From Streptomyces triticagri (GTDB lineage Bacteria; Actinomycetota; Actinomycetes; Streptomycetales; Streptomycetaceae), in the NCBI RefSeq assembly GCF_003429565.1, contig NZ_QUAK01000087.1, positions 1 to 64,000 of the forward strand: 64,000 nucleotides of DNA. The letters run 5' to 3'. A program made the position numbers and the translations under genes. The notes beneath the pieces are model-generated. The model was not told where the DNA came from and ran no database searches. It was given only the letters and a program-made list of their open reading frames with translations. Shown in pieces: positions 8,796 to 18,808 of the stretch. Each line of letters opens with the position of its first letter. Within the stretch, counting starts at the first letter, position 1.

Positions 8796-9269
8796 TCATC
8801 GAGCCGTAGGAGGAGTGCCGGAGCCCCCGTCGGCGGACTCCGGCGCGAAGTTCCGCACGTACCGCCGCTGCCAGGGGGTTTCGACGGCGTGCCCGTGGTA
8901 GTGCCGGCGTACGTAGGCGACGGCGTCCTCGGGTGGTACGCCGTCCAGGACGGCGAGGCAGGCGAGGGCGGTGCCGGTGCGGCCGATGCCGCCGCCGCAG
9001 GCGATCTCCACGCGCTCGGCAGGGGCGCGCCGCAGCGCTTCGGTGAGTACGGTGCGGACCTGTGCCGGATCCGCCGGCAGGCGGAAGTCCGGCCAGCGGA
9101 TCCAGCGGGTCTCCCAGTCGGCTGGCGGCGGTTCCTTGCCGAGCAGCGTGACGGAGAAGGTCGGCTGCGGTCCGGTCGGCAGGGGGTGGCGCAGTCCGCG
9201 ACCGCGGACCATCGCACCGGAGGGCAGCTCCATCACACCAGGCGCGTCACGGTCCCAGAGCGTAGTCAT
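8796..9269 (-). CDS. Small dual-specificity/tyrosine phosphatase-like protein
   Basis: Cytoplasmic protein of 157 residues with the phosphatase signature CGGGIGRTG at 91-99, which fits the CX5R(S/T) P-loop with Cys91 as nucleophile and Arg97. An upstream WPD triplet at 59-61 matches the general-acid loop of classical tyrosine phosphatases. The ATG at 9269 is preferred because longer readings run into the antisense of the permease gene. It converges with the response regulator gene, with only 6 bases between the stop codons. The substrate is unknown: a phosphoprotein or a phosphorylated small molecule are both possible. Confidence 0.8.
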   Translation of the reverse strand: MTTLWDRDAPGVMELPSGAMVRGRGLRHPLPTGPQPTFSVTLLGKEPPPADWETRWIRWPDFRLPADPAQVRTVLTEALRRAPAERVEIACGGGIGRTGTALACLAVLDGVPPEDAVAYVRRHYHGHAVETPWQRRYVRNFAPESADGGSGTPPTAR

Positions 9270-9336
9270 CGCGCCATCGTAGTGAGCCGCTCCCCCGTCC
9301 GGGAACGGCCCGTGCCCAGAGCCCCCTGACTCCTGC

Positions 9337-10404
9337 TCAGAGCCTCCCCGACTTGCGTTCGCGCAGCAGCAGCCAGGCCAGGTACACACCGCCGCCGACT
9401 CCGGACACCACCCCGACGGGGAGCAGTGCGGAGCTGGAGATGCGCTGGGTCAGCAGGTCGGCGGCGCCGACCAGGACGGCGCCCATCCAGGCCGCGGGCA
9501 GTACGTTCGGGCCGGCCGAGCGGGTCACCCGGCGGGCCAACTGCGGCGCGGCCAGGGCGATGAACGGGATCGGCCCGGCGGCCGCGACGGCCATCGCGGT
9601 GAGTCCGGTGCCGGCCGCGAGCAGCGTGACCCGGCTGCGTTCGGGGCGTACGCCGAGGGCCGCCGCCGTGTCGTCGCCCATCTCGAGCAGGGTGAGCCGG
9701 CGGGCGTTGGCCAGGATGACCGGGACGAGGACGATCAGGCCGATCGCGGCGATGGTCACATCGCTCCAGCCGCGGCCGTTGAGCGAGCCCACCATCCAGG
9801 TCGCCGCCTGTGCCGCCTTGCCGATCTCGGCGCGTACGTAGAGGAAGCTGGTCGCAGAGCCGAGTACGGCGGAGGCGCCGATGCCGACGAGCACCAGACG
9901 GTAGCCGTGCACCCCGCGCTTCCAGGCGAGCAGATAGACGGCGGCGGCGGTCAGGCAGCCGCCGACCACCGCGCCGAGCGCGGTCTGCGCGCTGCCCAGG
10001 TCGAACATGATGATGGCCACCAGCGCGCCCGCGGAGGCGCCGTTGCCGAAGCCGATGATGTCCGGGCTGCCGAGCGGGTTGCGCGACAGGGACTGGAAGA
10101 CGGCACCGGACATCCCCATGGCGAATCCGACCAGGATCGCGTCGAGTGCCCGGGGAAGGCGCAGGTCGAGGACGATGAACTCGGCTCCGGGCGGCCCGCC
10201 GCCGGCCAGCGTCTCGACCACCTCGACCGGTGTCAGGGAGTACCGTCCCGTGCCGATGGCGAAGACCGTCGCCAACGCGCCGACCACGAGGAGCGCCGCG
10301 CAGACGAGGACGGCCCGGCGGTCGTACCGCATCGACCAGGTGCGGGTGCGCAGATGACTGCGGCGCACCTCCAGGCCATCGGGGGCGTGTCCGACGGGAG
10401 TCAC
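9337..10404 (-). CDS. FecCD-type siderophore ABC permease (second subunit)
   Basis: Membrane subunit (355 residues) of an iron-siderophore importer, FepG-like. The start is a GTG whose GTGA overlaps the stop codon of the preceding permease gene by 4 bases. It has about nine to ten membrane segments after an N-terminal polar stretch of some 35 residues. The family signatures are present: LRLPRALDAILVG, GAVFQSLSRNPLGSPDIIG, and GPIPFIALAAPQLARR, the last being the coupling loop that would meet an ATPase. It is the last gene of the long leftward iron-box operon. No ATPase gene follows; the next gene is the unrelated phosphatase-like gene 67 bases on. Confidence 0.92.
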   Translation of the reverse strand: MTPVGHAPDGLEVRRSHLRTRTWSMRYDRRAVLVCAALLVVGALATVFAIGTGRYSLTPVEVVETLAGGGPPGAEFIVLDLRLPRALDAILVGFAMGMSGAVFQSLSRNPLGSPDIIGFGNGASAGALVAIIMFDLGSAQTALGAVVGGCLTAAAVYLLAWKRGVHGYRLVLVGIGASAVLGSATSFLYVRAEIGKAAQAATWMVGSLNGRGWSDVTIAAIGLIVLVPVILANARRLTLLEMGDDTAAALGVRPERSRVTLLAAGTGLTAMAVAAAGPIPFIALAAPQLARRVTRSAGPNVLPAAWMGAVLVGAADLLTQRISSSALLPVGVVSGVGGGVYLAWLLLRERKSGRL

Positions 10405-11450
10405 AGCTTGGCCACCTTCCGCTGCCGCACCAGATGAATGAAGAGCAGGCCGCCGATGAAGGCCGTGACGATGCCGACCTCGATCTCGGACGGCGGCACC
10501 ACGATCCGGCCCACCACGTCCGAGAACAGCAGCAGGGAGGGGGCGAAGAGCGCCGAGTACGGGAACAGCCAGCGTGGATCGGTGCCGCAGAACGGCCGTA
10601 CCGCGTGCGGGATCATCAGGCCGATGAAGCCGATCGGTCCGCACACCGCGGTCGCCCCTCCGCAGAGCAGGGTGATGGCGACGATGGACAGGACGCGGGT
10701 GCGTCCGGTGTGGGCGCCGAGTGCCTTGGCGGTGTCGTCGCCGAGCGCGAGCGCACCGAGCGGTCCGGAGAGTGCGAGCGCGAGCACGGCGCCGGTGAGG
10801 AGCAACGGCAGCGCGTTGAGCAGCAGTTGGGCGTCGCGGCCGGCGAGCGAGCCGATCGACCAGTGGCGCATGGTCTCCAGTGCGCCGAGGTCGACGAGCT
10901 GCAGGCCGTTGACGTATCCGAAGAGCGCCGCGTTGACCGCCGTGCCGGCCAGGGCGAGCCGGACCGGGGTGGCCGCACGGCTGCCGCCGAGCGCATTGAC
11001 CAGGGTGGCGGCCACGGCGGCGCCGGCCAGCGAGAACCAGAGGTATCCGGAGAAGGTGCCGACGCCGAACACGCTGATCGCGGTGACCACGGCGGCCGAG
11101 GCTCCCGCGTTGACCCCGAGCAGCCCCGGGTCGGCGAGCGGATTGCGGGTCAGGGTCTGCATCAGGGCGCCGGCCAGGCCGAGCGCCGCGCCCGCGGCCA
11201 CCCCGATCAGCGTGCGGGGCAGCCGCAGTTCGCGCACGATCCGGTCGTTCCGGGTGCCGGAGTGGTCGACCAGGGCCGTCCAGACGTCGGAGAGCGGGAT
11301 GCGCTGGGTGCCGACCGCCAGGCCGGCGGCCACCGCGACGACCAGGAGGGCGAGCCCGAGCACCAGACCGGCGATCCGTACGGACCGCCGGGTGCGGCGC
11401 TGTGGCTCCGCCTCGACCCGAGGGGGCGGTGGTGCGGTCGTGGTGGTCAA
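10401..11450 (-). CDS. FecCD-type siderophore ABC permease (first subunit)
   Basis: Membrane subunit (349 residues) of the same importer, FepD-like. The start is probably a TTG at 11450 that overlaps the rfbC stop as TTGA; no better start exists nearby, and this fits the coupling seen through the operon. After a basic N-terminal tail (about 1-22) come roughly nine to ten membrane segments with the family motifs LRLPRTLIGVAAG, GALMQTLTRNPLADPGLLGVNAGAS and GPIGFIGLMIPHAVR (coupling loop). With the neighbouring permease it would form the heterodimeric channel fed by the lipoprotein encoded at 21556-22530, on the other side of the same iron box. Confidence 0.91.
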   Translation of the reverse strand: MTTTTAPPPPRVEAEPQRRTRRSVRIAGLVLGLALLVVAVAAGLAVGTQRIPLSDVWTALVDHSGTRNDRIVRELRLPRTLIGVAAGAALGLAGALMQTLTRNPLADPGLLGVNAGASAAVVTAISVFGVGTFSGYLWFSLAGAAVAATLVNALGGSRAATPVRLALAGTAVNAALFGYVNGLQLVDLGALETMRHWSIGSLAGRDAQLLLNALPLLLTGAVLALALSGPLGALALGDDTAKALGAHTGRTRVLSIVAITLLCGGATAVCGPIGFIGLMIPHAVRPFCGTDPRWLFPYSALFAPSLLLFSDVVGRIVVPPSEIEVGIVTAFIGGLLFIHLVRQRKVAKL

Positions 11451-12070
11451 CGGGATGCCTCCGGCACCGGGTGCGCCTTGTCCGTGAGCGAGTGGCGTTG
11501 CCGCAGGCACTCTTCGTACGTCGGCAGCAGACCGGCGGACTCGGCCTCGGCGAGCATCGGGGCCGCGGCGTCGCGGGGCGAGAGCACCGGGGCGATGTCG
11601 GCCGGCCAGTCGATGCCGATCTCGGGGTCGAGCGGGTGCACCCCGTGCTCGCGGCCGGGCGCGTATCCGGTGGAGCAGAGGTAGACCACGGTCGCCTCGT
11701 CGCTGAGGGCCAGGAACGCGTGCCCGATTCCCTCCGAGAGGTAGACCGCGGTGCCTTCGCGGGCGTCGAGCAGCACGGTCTCCGAACGGCCGTAGGTGGG
11801 CGATCCGGTGCGCAGGTCGACGACCGCGTCGAGCACCGAACCGGCCACGCAGGTCACGTACTTGGCCTGGCCCGGTGGCACGTCCGCGAAGTGGACGCCG
11901 CGCAGTGCGCCGCGCCGGGAGACCGAGCAGTTGGCCTGGGCGAGCTGTGCCGGATGGCCGACCGCCTGCCGGAAGGCGTCGTCGCGGAACCACTCGTGGA
12001 AGCTTCCGCGGTCGTCGTGGTGCACGGGTGGGGTGCGGACCCATGCCCCTTCGATGCTCAGCGAGTGCAC
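11447..12070 (-). CDS. rfbC: dTDP-4-dehydrorhamnose 3,5-epimerase-type protein
   Basis: Cupin-fold epimerase of 207 residues that would convert dTDP-4-keto-6-deoxy-D-glucose to the L-lyxo isomer, the third step to dTDP-L-rhamnose. The catalytic histidine lies in GALRGVHFAD near residue 60, the form seen in actinomycete enzymes such as StrM rather than the RGLHYQ of enterobacteria. The CSTGYAPGREHG stretch near 131-142 and the HPLDPEIGIDWP segment are also typical. The GTG start at 12070 follows AAGGAGCAG and overlaps the end of rfbD by 13 bases. The C-terminal 30 residues extend beyond the core and resemble other Streptomyces members. A monofunctional 3- or 5-epimerase cannot be excluded. Confidence 0.9.
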   Translation of the reverse strand: MHSLSIEGAWVRTPPVHHDDRGSFHEWFRDDAFRQAVGHPAQLAQANCSVSRRGALRGVHFADVPPGQAKYVTCVAGSVLDAVVDLRTGSPTYGRSETVLLDAREGTAVYLSEGIGHAFLALSDEATVVYLCSTGYAPGREHGVHPLDPEIGIDWPADIAPVLSPRDAAAPMLAEAESAGLLPTYEECLRQRHSLTDKAHPVPEASR

Positions 12071-12966
12071 GCTGCTGCTCCTTCTCGGTCGGTGGGGGAC
12101 GTGGGGCTGATGGAATCGGTGAGGGTCGGCATCGCCTCGGCGAGTGCGTCGGCCCAGGAGCGCGGTGGTGCGAGGCCCACGGCCGCCCAGCGATCGTGCG
12201 ACAGGACGCTGAACTCGGGTCGTACGGCGGCGCGTCGGAGTTCCGCGCTGCGCTGCGGCGAGACGAGCGCGGGATCGGCGCCGACGTGCCGGTACACGGC
12301 GCGGGCGAGCCCGTACCAGGTGGTGCGGCCGCCGGCGGTGGCGTGGAAGACACCGGGGTGCGGGGTCCCGGCGAGCTCGAGGAGCCGGCCGGCCACGTCC
12401 CTGGCCCAGGTGGGCTGGCCGTGCTGGTCGTCGACGACGCGCACCGGCTCGCCTGCGCGGGCCTTGGCGATCATCGTGCTGACGAAGTTGCGGCCGCCGC
12501 TTCCGTACAGCCAGGCGGTGCGTACGACGGTGCCGGTGTCGGGCAGTTCGTCGAGTACGGCCTGCTCGCCGGCGAGCTTGGAGCGGCCGTAGGCGGTACG
12601 GGGTGCGGTGGGGGCGCCCTCGGCGCGCGGGTCGGGGTCGTCGCCGGCGAAGACGTAGTCGGTGGAGACGTGCAGCAGGCGCGCTCCGGTGTGCGCGCAG
12701 GCGCGGGCGAGTCCGCGCACCGCGTCGCCGTTCACCCGGGTCGCCGCGTCCTCGTCGGACTCGGCGCCGTCGACGTCGGTCCAGGCCGCGCAGTTGACGA
12801 CGACGTCCGGGGTGAGGGCGCGGAGGGCCGCGTGGACGGCTCGTTCGTCGGTGAGGTCGAGGTCCGGCCGGCCGAGTGCGGCGTACGACTCCCCCTCGGC
12901 GGCGAGCAGGGCGCAGAGTTCGCTGCCGAGCATGCCGGTGGCGCCGATGACCAGGTGGCGGATCAC
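12058..12966 (-). CDS. rfbD: dTDP-4-dehydrorhamnose reductase-type protein
   Basis: Short-chain reductase of 302 residues that would reduce the 4-keto group to give dTDP-L-rhamnose, or a related sugar such as dihydrostreptose as StrL does. The NAD(P)-binding motif GATGMLG is at the N-terminus, STDYVFAG near residue 103 holds a catalytic Thr/Asp region, and the catalytic YxxxK pair is in TAYGRSKLAGEQ. The GTG at 12966 is chosen because its GTGA overlaps the rfbB stop by 4 bases; an upstream ATG at 12984 would overlap rfbB by 22 bases. It is the third of four sugar genes in the iron operon. Confidence 0.9.
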   Translation of the reverse strand: MIRHLVIGATGMLGSELCALLAAEGESYAALGRPDLDLTDERAVHAALRALTPDVVVNCAAWTDVDGAESDEDAATRVNGDAVRGLARACAHTGARLLHVSTDYVFAGDDPDPRAEGAPTAPRTAYGRSKLAGEQAVLDELPDTGTVVRTAWLYGSGGRNFVSTMIAKARAGEPVRVVDDQHGQPTWARDVAGRLLELAGTPHPGVFHATAGGRTTWYGLARAVYRHVGADPALVSPQRSAELRRAAVRPEFSVLSHDRWAAVGLAPPRSWADALAEAMPTLTDSISPTSPTDREGAAACTR

Positions 12967-13922
12967 CGGGCCGTCTCCTGCCACCAGTCGCGGTGCGTGC
13001 GGTACCAGTCGACGGTCTCGGCCAGGCCGGGGGCCAGGTCGTGGTGCGGCCGGTAGCCGAGTTCGTCGCGGGCCTTGGACCAGTCGACGCTGTACCGCAG
13101 GTCGTGGCCCGGCCGGTCGGTCACGTGGTCGACGCTGTCCCAGGTGCGGCCGCAGGCCTGAAGGAGGCGCTCGGTGAGCTCGCGGTTGGTCAGTTCGGTG
13201 CCGCCGCCGATGTGGTAGATCTCGCCGGCCCGGCCCGCGTCGAGGACCAGGCGTACGGCCCGGCAGTGGTCGTCGACGTGCAGCCAGTCGCGGGAGTTCT
13301 TGCCGTCGCCGTAGAGCGGCACCCGTCCTCCGTCGAGCAGCCGGGTGGTGAACAGCGGGACGACCTTCTCGGGGTGCTGGTACGGCCCGTAGTTGTTGGA
13401 GCAGCGGGTGATGCGGACGTCCAGGCCGTGGGTGCGGTGGTAGGCGAGGGCGAGCAGGTCGGAGCCCGCCTTGGAGGCGGAGTACGGGGAGTTGGGGGCG
13501 AGCGGCTGTTCCTCGGTCCAGGAGCCGGACTCGATGGATCCGTAGACCTCGTCGGTGGAGATGTGCACGAAGCGGTCGATGCCGTGGTGCAGGGCCGATT
13601 CGAGGAGGGTCTGGGTGCCGAGGACGTTGGTGGAGACGAAGTCGGTGCCGGAGGCGATCGAGCGGTCCACGTGGGATTCGGCGGCGAAGTGCACGACCGC
13701 GTCGTGTTCGGCGAGCAGTGAGTCGACGAGCGGCCGGTCGCGGATGTCGCCGTGCACGAAGGTCAGGCGCGGGTCGTCGGCGACGGACGCCAGGTTGGCG
13801 CGGTTGCCGGCGTAGGTGAGGAGGTCGAGGACGGTGACGGTGCGGGGGTCGTCGTCCGCGAGGAGCGAGCGGACGAAGTGGGAGCCGATGAAGCCGGCTC
13901 CCCCGGTGACGAGCAGACGCAT
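12963..13922 (-). CDS. rfbB: dTDP-glucose 4,6-dehydratase
   Basis: Makes dTDP-4-keto-6-deoxyglucose, the branch point of most actinomycete 6-deoxysugars. The 319-residue protein has the NAD-binding GGAGFIG at 7-13, the active-site STDEVYG segment near 122-128, and YSASKAG with the catalytic Tyr/Lys near 146-152. Its length and compact form match the StrE/antibiotic-cluster type. It lies 63 bases after rfbA and is coupled to rfbD by a 4-base overlap. The functional call is strong; that the product feeds the local glycosyltransferase is inferred from co-regulation. Confidence 0.95.
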   Translation of the reverse strand: MRLLVTGGAGFIGSHFVRSLLADDDPRTVTVLDLLTYAGNRANLASVADDPRLTFVHGDIRDRPLVDSLLAEHDAVVHFAAESHVDRSIASGTDFVSTNVLGTQTLLESALHHGIDRFVHISTDEVYGSIESGSWTEEQPLAPNSPYSASKAGSDLLALAYHRTHGLDVRITRCSNNYGPYQHPEKVVPLFTTRLLDGGRVPLYGDGKNSRDWLHVDDHCRAVRLVLDAGRAGEIYHIGGGTELTNRELTERLLQACGRTWDSVDHVTDRPGHDLRYSVDWSKARDELGYRPHHDLAPGLAETVDWYRTHRDWWQETAR

Positions 13923-13985
13923 GGGGGACTCTCGGTTCGGGCTCCGGCGCGGGCGGCTTGCCGCGGCCGGGGCGGTGGTGTGGCG

Positions 13986-15053
<1,068 letters not shown>

Positions 15054-15118
15054 GGTCGGATCACTCCTGAGTCGTTCGGATGTGGGGGGCGTGCGCGGGT
15101 CGGCGGGTACGGGTGGGG

Positions 15119-18100
15119 TCAGCCGCGGACCGGGACGGCTTCGTCCGGTGCGGGCGCGGGGGTGTCGCCGGAGCCGCTGCGTCGCCAGAGGTCGGCGTAG
15201 CGGCCGTCGGCGGCGAGGAGTTCCTCGTGCGTGCCGTGTTCGGCGATGCGGCCGTCGTCGAGGACGACGATCCGGTCGGCGCGGGACGCGGTGGACATGC
15301 GGTGGGCGACCAGGACGGTGGTGCGGCGGCCGGTGGCGAGCCGGTCGCCTGCCGCGGTCACGGCGCGTTCGGTGGCCGGGTCGAGGGCGGCGGTCGCCTC
15401 GTCGAGCAACAGCAGTCCGGGGTCGACGAGTTCGGCCCGGGCGAGGGCGATCAGCTGGCGCTCGCCGGCGGACAGCGAGCGCCCGCCCTCGGCCACCGGC
15501 TGGTGGAAGCCGTACGGCCGGGCGGCCACCACCTCGTGGGCGCCGACGGCGCGGGCGGCGGCCTCCACCTCGTGGTCGCTCGCGTCGGGCCGCCCGTAGC
15601 GGATGTTGTCGGCGATGGTCCCGGTGAACAGATGCGCCTCCTGCGGCACATAGCCGATGAGCCGCCGGTACGCGGAGGGGTCCCAGCGCCGTACGTCGGT
15701 GCCGTCCACGGTGACGGACCCGGCGTCCGGGTCGTAGAACCGGGCGAGCAGTTTGACCACGGTCGACTTGCCGGCGCCGGTCTCGCCGACCAGGGCGACC
15801 GTTTCGCCGGGCTCGATGCGCAGCGAGACCTCGGCGAGCGAGGGGCGGCCGGTGTTCGGGTAGCGGTGCTCCACGGCGGTCAGTTCGACGGCGCCGGCGA
15901 GCCGGTCGGGCAGCGGCGCCGGGTCGTCGGTCCGCAGTACGGCCGGTTCGGTGCGCAGCAGTTGGACGATGCGACGCAGGCCGACGGAGGCCTGCTGGTA
16001 GCTGTCGAAGGCGAGGGACAGCTGCTGGATCGGGGAGAAGAACATGCCCAGGTAGAGCATGAAGGCGACCAGGATGCCCGAGCTGAGGTCGCCGGATGCG
16101 ACCCGGTGGGCGCCGACCAACAGCACCAGGGCCTTGGAGAGTTCGGCGCACAGGTTGATCGCGGGGAAGTAGACGGAGGCGTAGCGCTGGGCCTTGAGCC
16201 GGGCGGCGCGGTAGGCGTCGGAGAGCTTGTCGAAGTCCGCGGCGGCGGCCTGTTCGCGGCCCTGCGACTGGGCGGTGCGCAGTCCGCTGACGTTCTCCTG
16301 GAGGCTGGAGTTGACCTCGCCGATGCGCCGCCTGGCCTCGTCGTACGCGGCGGAGGAGAGCCGCCAGAAGACGGCGGTGGCGACGGCGACGAGCGGGAGC
16401 AGCGCGAGGGCGGCGAGGGCGAGCGGCGGGTGGACGATCAGCATGGCGCAGACGGCGCCGGTGAGGGTGGCCGCGGAGGCGGCCGAGGTGACCAGGTTGG
16501 CCTGCAGGAACTGGGCGAGCGCGTCGATGTCGTTGACGATCCTGGTCATCACCTGGCCGCCGCGTTCGCGCTCGTAGAAGTCGAGTCCGAGGCGCTGCAG
16601 TTGGGCGAAGGTGCGCACCCGCAGTCCGTACAGGACGCGTTCGCCGGCCCGGCGGGTGACGCGGGCCTGCACATTGAAGGCGCACCAGGCGAGCGCCACG
16701 GCGACGGCGGCGAGCGCGACGTACAGGGCGAGGGTCGTTCCGTCGCCTTCGCCGACTCCGTCGTCGAGCCCGTGCCGGACGAGTAGGGGCAGGGCGGTGC
16801 CGGCCGCGGTGTCGACGGCGAGCAGGGCGAGGCCGACGAGGAGCGCGGCGCGGACCGGGCGGAGCAGGGCGCCGAGGCCGAACCGGCTGACGGGGGTGCG
16901 CAGTTCACGCTCGTCGAGTTCGGGGTCGTCGTCCGCTGCGGACGGTGTGCCCGGTGCCGGGGCGGCAGGCTGCTCCGACTCGGCGGGCCGCGGCCAGAGT
17001 TCGGCGGTCAGCCGGTCGCTGTCGGTGGCGGGCGCGATGCGCTCGTCGACGGATCCGCTGGCGCCGGCGAGGAGTTCGTTGAACAGCGGGCAGCGTTCGG
17101 TGAGTTCGGCCTCGGTGCCGATGTCGACGAGGCGGCCCTCGTCGAGTACGGCGATGCGGTCGGCGAGCGAGAGGGTGGAGCGGCGGTGCGCGATCAGGAC
17201 GGTGGTGCGGCCCTCGGTGGCGGTGCGCAGGGCGTCGTGGATCTCGCTCTCGGTGGCCGGGTCGACGGCCGAGGTGGCGTCGTCGAGTACGAGGAGCCGG
17301 GGGCGGGCGACGAGGGCGCGGGCCAGGGCGATGCGCTGTCGCTGGCCGCCGGAGAGGCGGTTGCCGCGTTCGCCGGCCTCGGTGTCGTATCCGTCGGGGA
17401 GTTCGGTGATGAATCCGTGTGCGTGCGCCGCTTCGGCCGCGGCGCGCACCTCGTCGTCGGTGGCGTCGGGGCGGCCGTGGGCGATGTTCTCGCGTATCGA
17501 GCAGGAGAACAGGAACGGGTCCTCGAAGACGCTGCCCACGGTGGTGCGCAGCGAGGCCAGGCGGAGGGACTTGAGGTCGGCGGCGGCGCCGGGCGGTCCG
17601 AGGCGCACGCTGCCCGACTGGGGGTCGTAGAAGCGGCTGACGAGCAGCGAGACGGTGGACTTGCCGGAGCCGGAGGGTCCGACGACGGCGAGGGTCTCGC
17701 CGGCGCCCACGGTCAGGCTGAGGTCGCTGAGTACGGGGTCGCTGGGGGCGTAGCCGAAGGTGACGTCGCGCAGTTCGAGCTCGAGCGGGTCATCGGGGCC
17801 GCCGGGGACGTCGACGGCGTCGGGGGCGTCGGTGATGTCCGGGGTGGCGTCGATGAGTTCGTGCACCCGCTCGACGGCGGCGCGGGCCTGCTGGGCGGTG
17901 ACCGTGAAGTTCGCGAGCAGTCGGGCGGGTCCGGCGAGCAGGGTCAGATAGCCGGCGAAGGCGAGGAAGGTGCCGACGTCGATGGTGCCGCGCAGGGCGA
18001 GCCAGCCGCCGAGGGCGAGCACTCCGACCTGTCCCGCGGCGGGCAGTGCGGCCATGGTGGCGGTGGCGCCCGCCTGCAGCCGGGCGACCAGGACGCGGCG

Positions 18101-18808
18101 GGAGAAGAGTCCGCGCGCGGTGTGCGCGAGGCGGTCGGTCTCCCGGTCCTCCTGTCCGAAGCCCTTGACGACGCGTACGCCGGTGACGGTCTCCTCCACG
18201 TGCTCGGCGACGGCGGCCGCCTGCGCCTGGGCGGCCCGGGTGGCGGGGACCAGGCGCTTGCGGCTGCGGGCGGCGACGAGCGCGAGGGACGGCACGACGG
18301 TGAGGGCGACGACGGTCAGCGGGGCGGAGAGCCACAGCATGGCGGTCACCGAGGCGATGAAGAGCGTGGTCACGCCGATCGGGATGGGGAGCATCCCGAG
18401 CATGACCTGAATCTGCTGCAGATCGCTGTTGGCGCGGGAGACCACCTGGCCGGTACGGAGCACATCCTGCTTGACTCCGTCGTAGCGCTGCACGGAGTCG
18501 AAGACCTGGGTGCGCAGCTGGTGCTGTACGGCGAGGGCGAGTTTCCCGGCGTAGAAGCGGCGGGTGAACTCGGCGCCGAACTGCACGAGGGCGAGGACGA
18601 CGAGCAGGACGGCGAGTTCCACCGTACGGTGACTGCGTCCCGCGACCGCGTCGTTCACGGCCGTACCCGCGATCAGCGGCCCGAAGGCCTCGAGGCCGGT
18701 GCCGAAGACGGAACTGAGCACCACCGCGCTCAGCAGTCGGGGCTTGCTGCGGCAGGCGGCCATGAGCCGGCGCAGACCTCTGGTCCGGGGTGGGGATCCA
18801 TTCACCAT
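15119..18808 (-). CDS. Fused ABC exporter, both halves in one chain (IroC-like)
   Basis: Full ABC transporter of 1229 residues with order TMD1 (about 20-310), NBD1 (345-580), acidic/Pro linker (590-640), TMD2 (650-950), NBD2 (975-1215). NBD1 has Walker A GPSGSGKST (377-385), signature LSGGQ (485-489), but Glu in place of the Q-loop Gln (VFED, 428-430) and Asp510 instead of the catalytic Glu (LDD). NBD2 has Walker A GETGAGKST (1008-1016), Q1056, signature LSAGE (1112-1116) and catalytic E1137. Both switch histidines are present (541, 1169). IroC of salmochelin loci has the same single-chain layout and exports glycosylated enterobactin, so siderophore export is likely. Exporter-fold importers such as IrtAB are the alternative. 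The ATG lies 4 bases from the iron box. Confidence 0.9.
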   Translation of the reverse strand: MVNGSPPRTRGLRRLMAACRSKPRLLSAVVLSSVFGTGLEAFGPLIAGTAVNDAVAGRSHRTVELAVLLVVLALVQFGAEFTRRFYAGKLALAVQHQLRTQVFDSVQRYDGVKQDVLRTGQVVSRANSDLQQIQVMLGMLPIPIGVTTLFIASVTAMLWLSAPLTVVALTVVPSLALVAARSRKRLVPATRAAQAQAAAVAEHVEETVTGVRVVKGFGQEDRETDRLAHTARGLFSRRVLVARLQAGATATMAALPAAGQVGVLALGGWLALRGTIDVGTFLAFAGYLTLLAGPARLLANFTVTAQQARAAVERVHELIDATPDITDAPDAVDVPGGPDDPLELELRDVTFGYAPSDPVLSDLSLTVGAGETLAVVGPSGSGKSTVSLLVSRFYDPQSGSVRLGPPGAAADLKSLRLASLRTTVGSVFEDPFLFSCSIRENIAHGRPDATDDEVRAAAEAAHAHGFITELPDGYDTEAGERGNRLSGGQRQRIALARALVARPRLLVLDDATSAVDPATESEIHDALRTATEGRTTVLIAHRRSTLSLADRIAVLDEGRLVDIGTEAELTERCPLFNELLAGASGSVDERIAPATDSDRLTAELWPRPAESEQPAAPAPGTPSAADDDPELDERELRTPVSRFGLGALLRPVRAALLVGLALLAVDTAAGTALPLLVRHGLDDGVGEGDGTTLALYVALAAVAVALAWCAFNVQARVTRRAGERVLYGLRVRTFAQLQRLGLDFYERERGGQVMTRIVNDIDALAQFLQANLVTSAASAATLTGAVCAMLIVHPPLALAALALLPLVAVATAVFWRLSSAAYDEARRRIGEVNSSLQENVSGLRTAQSQGREQAAAADFDKLSDAYRAARLKAQRYASVYFPAINLCAELSKALVLLVGAHRVASGDLSSGILVAFMLYLGMFFSPIQQLSLAFDSYQQASVGLRRIVQLLRTEPAVLRTDDPAPLPDRLAGAVELTAVEHRYPNTGRPSLAEVSLRIEPGETVALVGETGAGKSTVVKLLARFYDPDAGSVTVDGTDVRRWDPSAYRRLIGYVPQEAHLFTGTIADNIRYGRPDASDHEVEAAARAVGAHEVVAARPYGFHQPVAEGGRSLSAGERQLIALARAELVDPGLLLLDEATAALDPATERAVTAAGDRLATGRRTTVLVAHRMSTASRADRIVVLDDGRIAEHGTHEELLAADGRYADLWRRSGSGDTPAPAPDEAVPVRG

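Noticed and set aside
12967-12984. ATG start at 12984 for rfbD
   Set aside because: It would overlap rfbB by 22 bases; the GTG at 12966 gives the 4-base GTGA overlap found throughout this operon.
18301-18808. Exporter as a drug-resistance gene
   Set aside because: Fused drug exporters exist, but the adjacent iron box, esterase, lipoprotein and permeases make a siderophore role far more likely.
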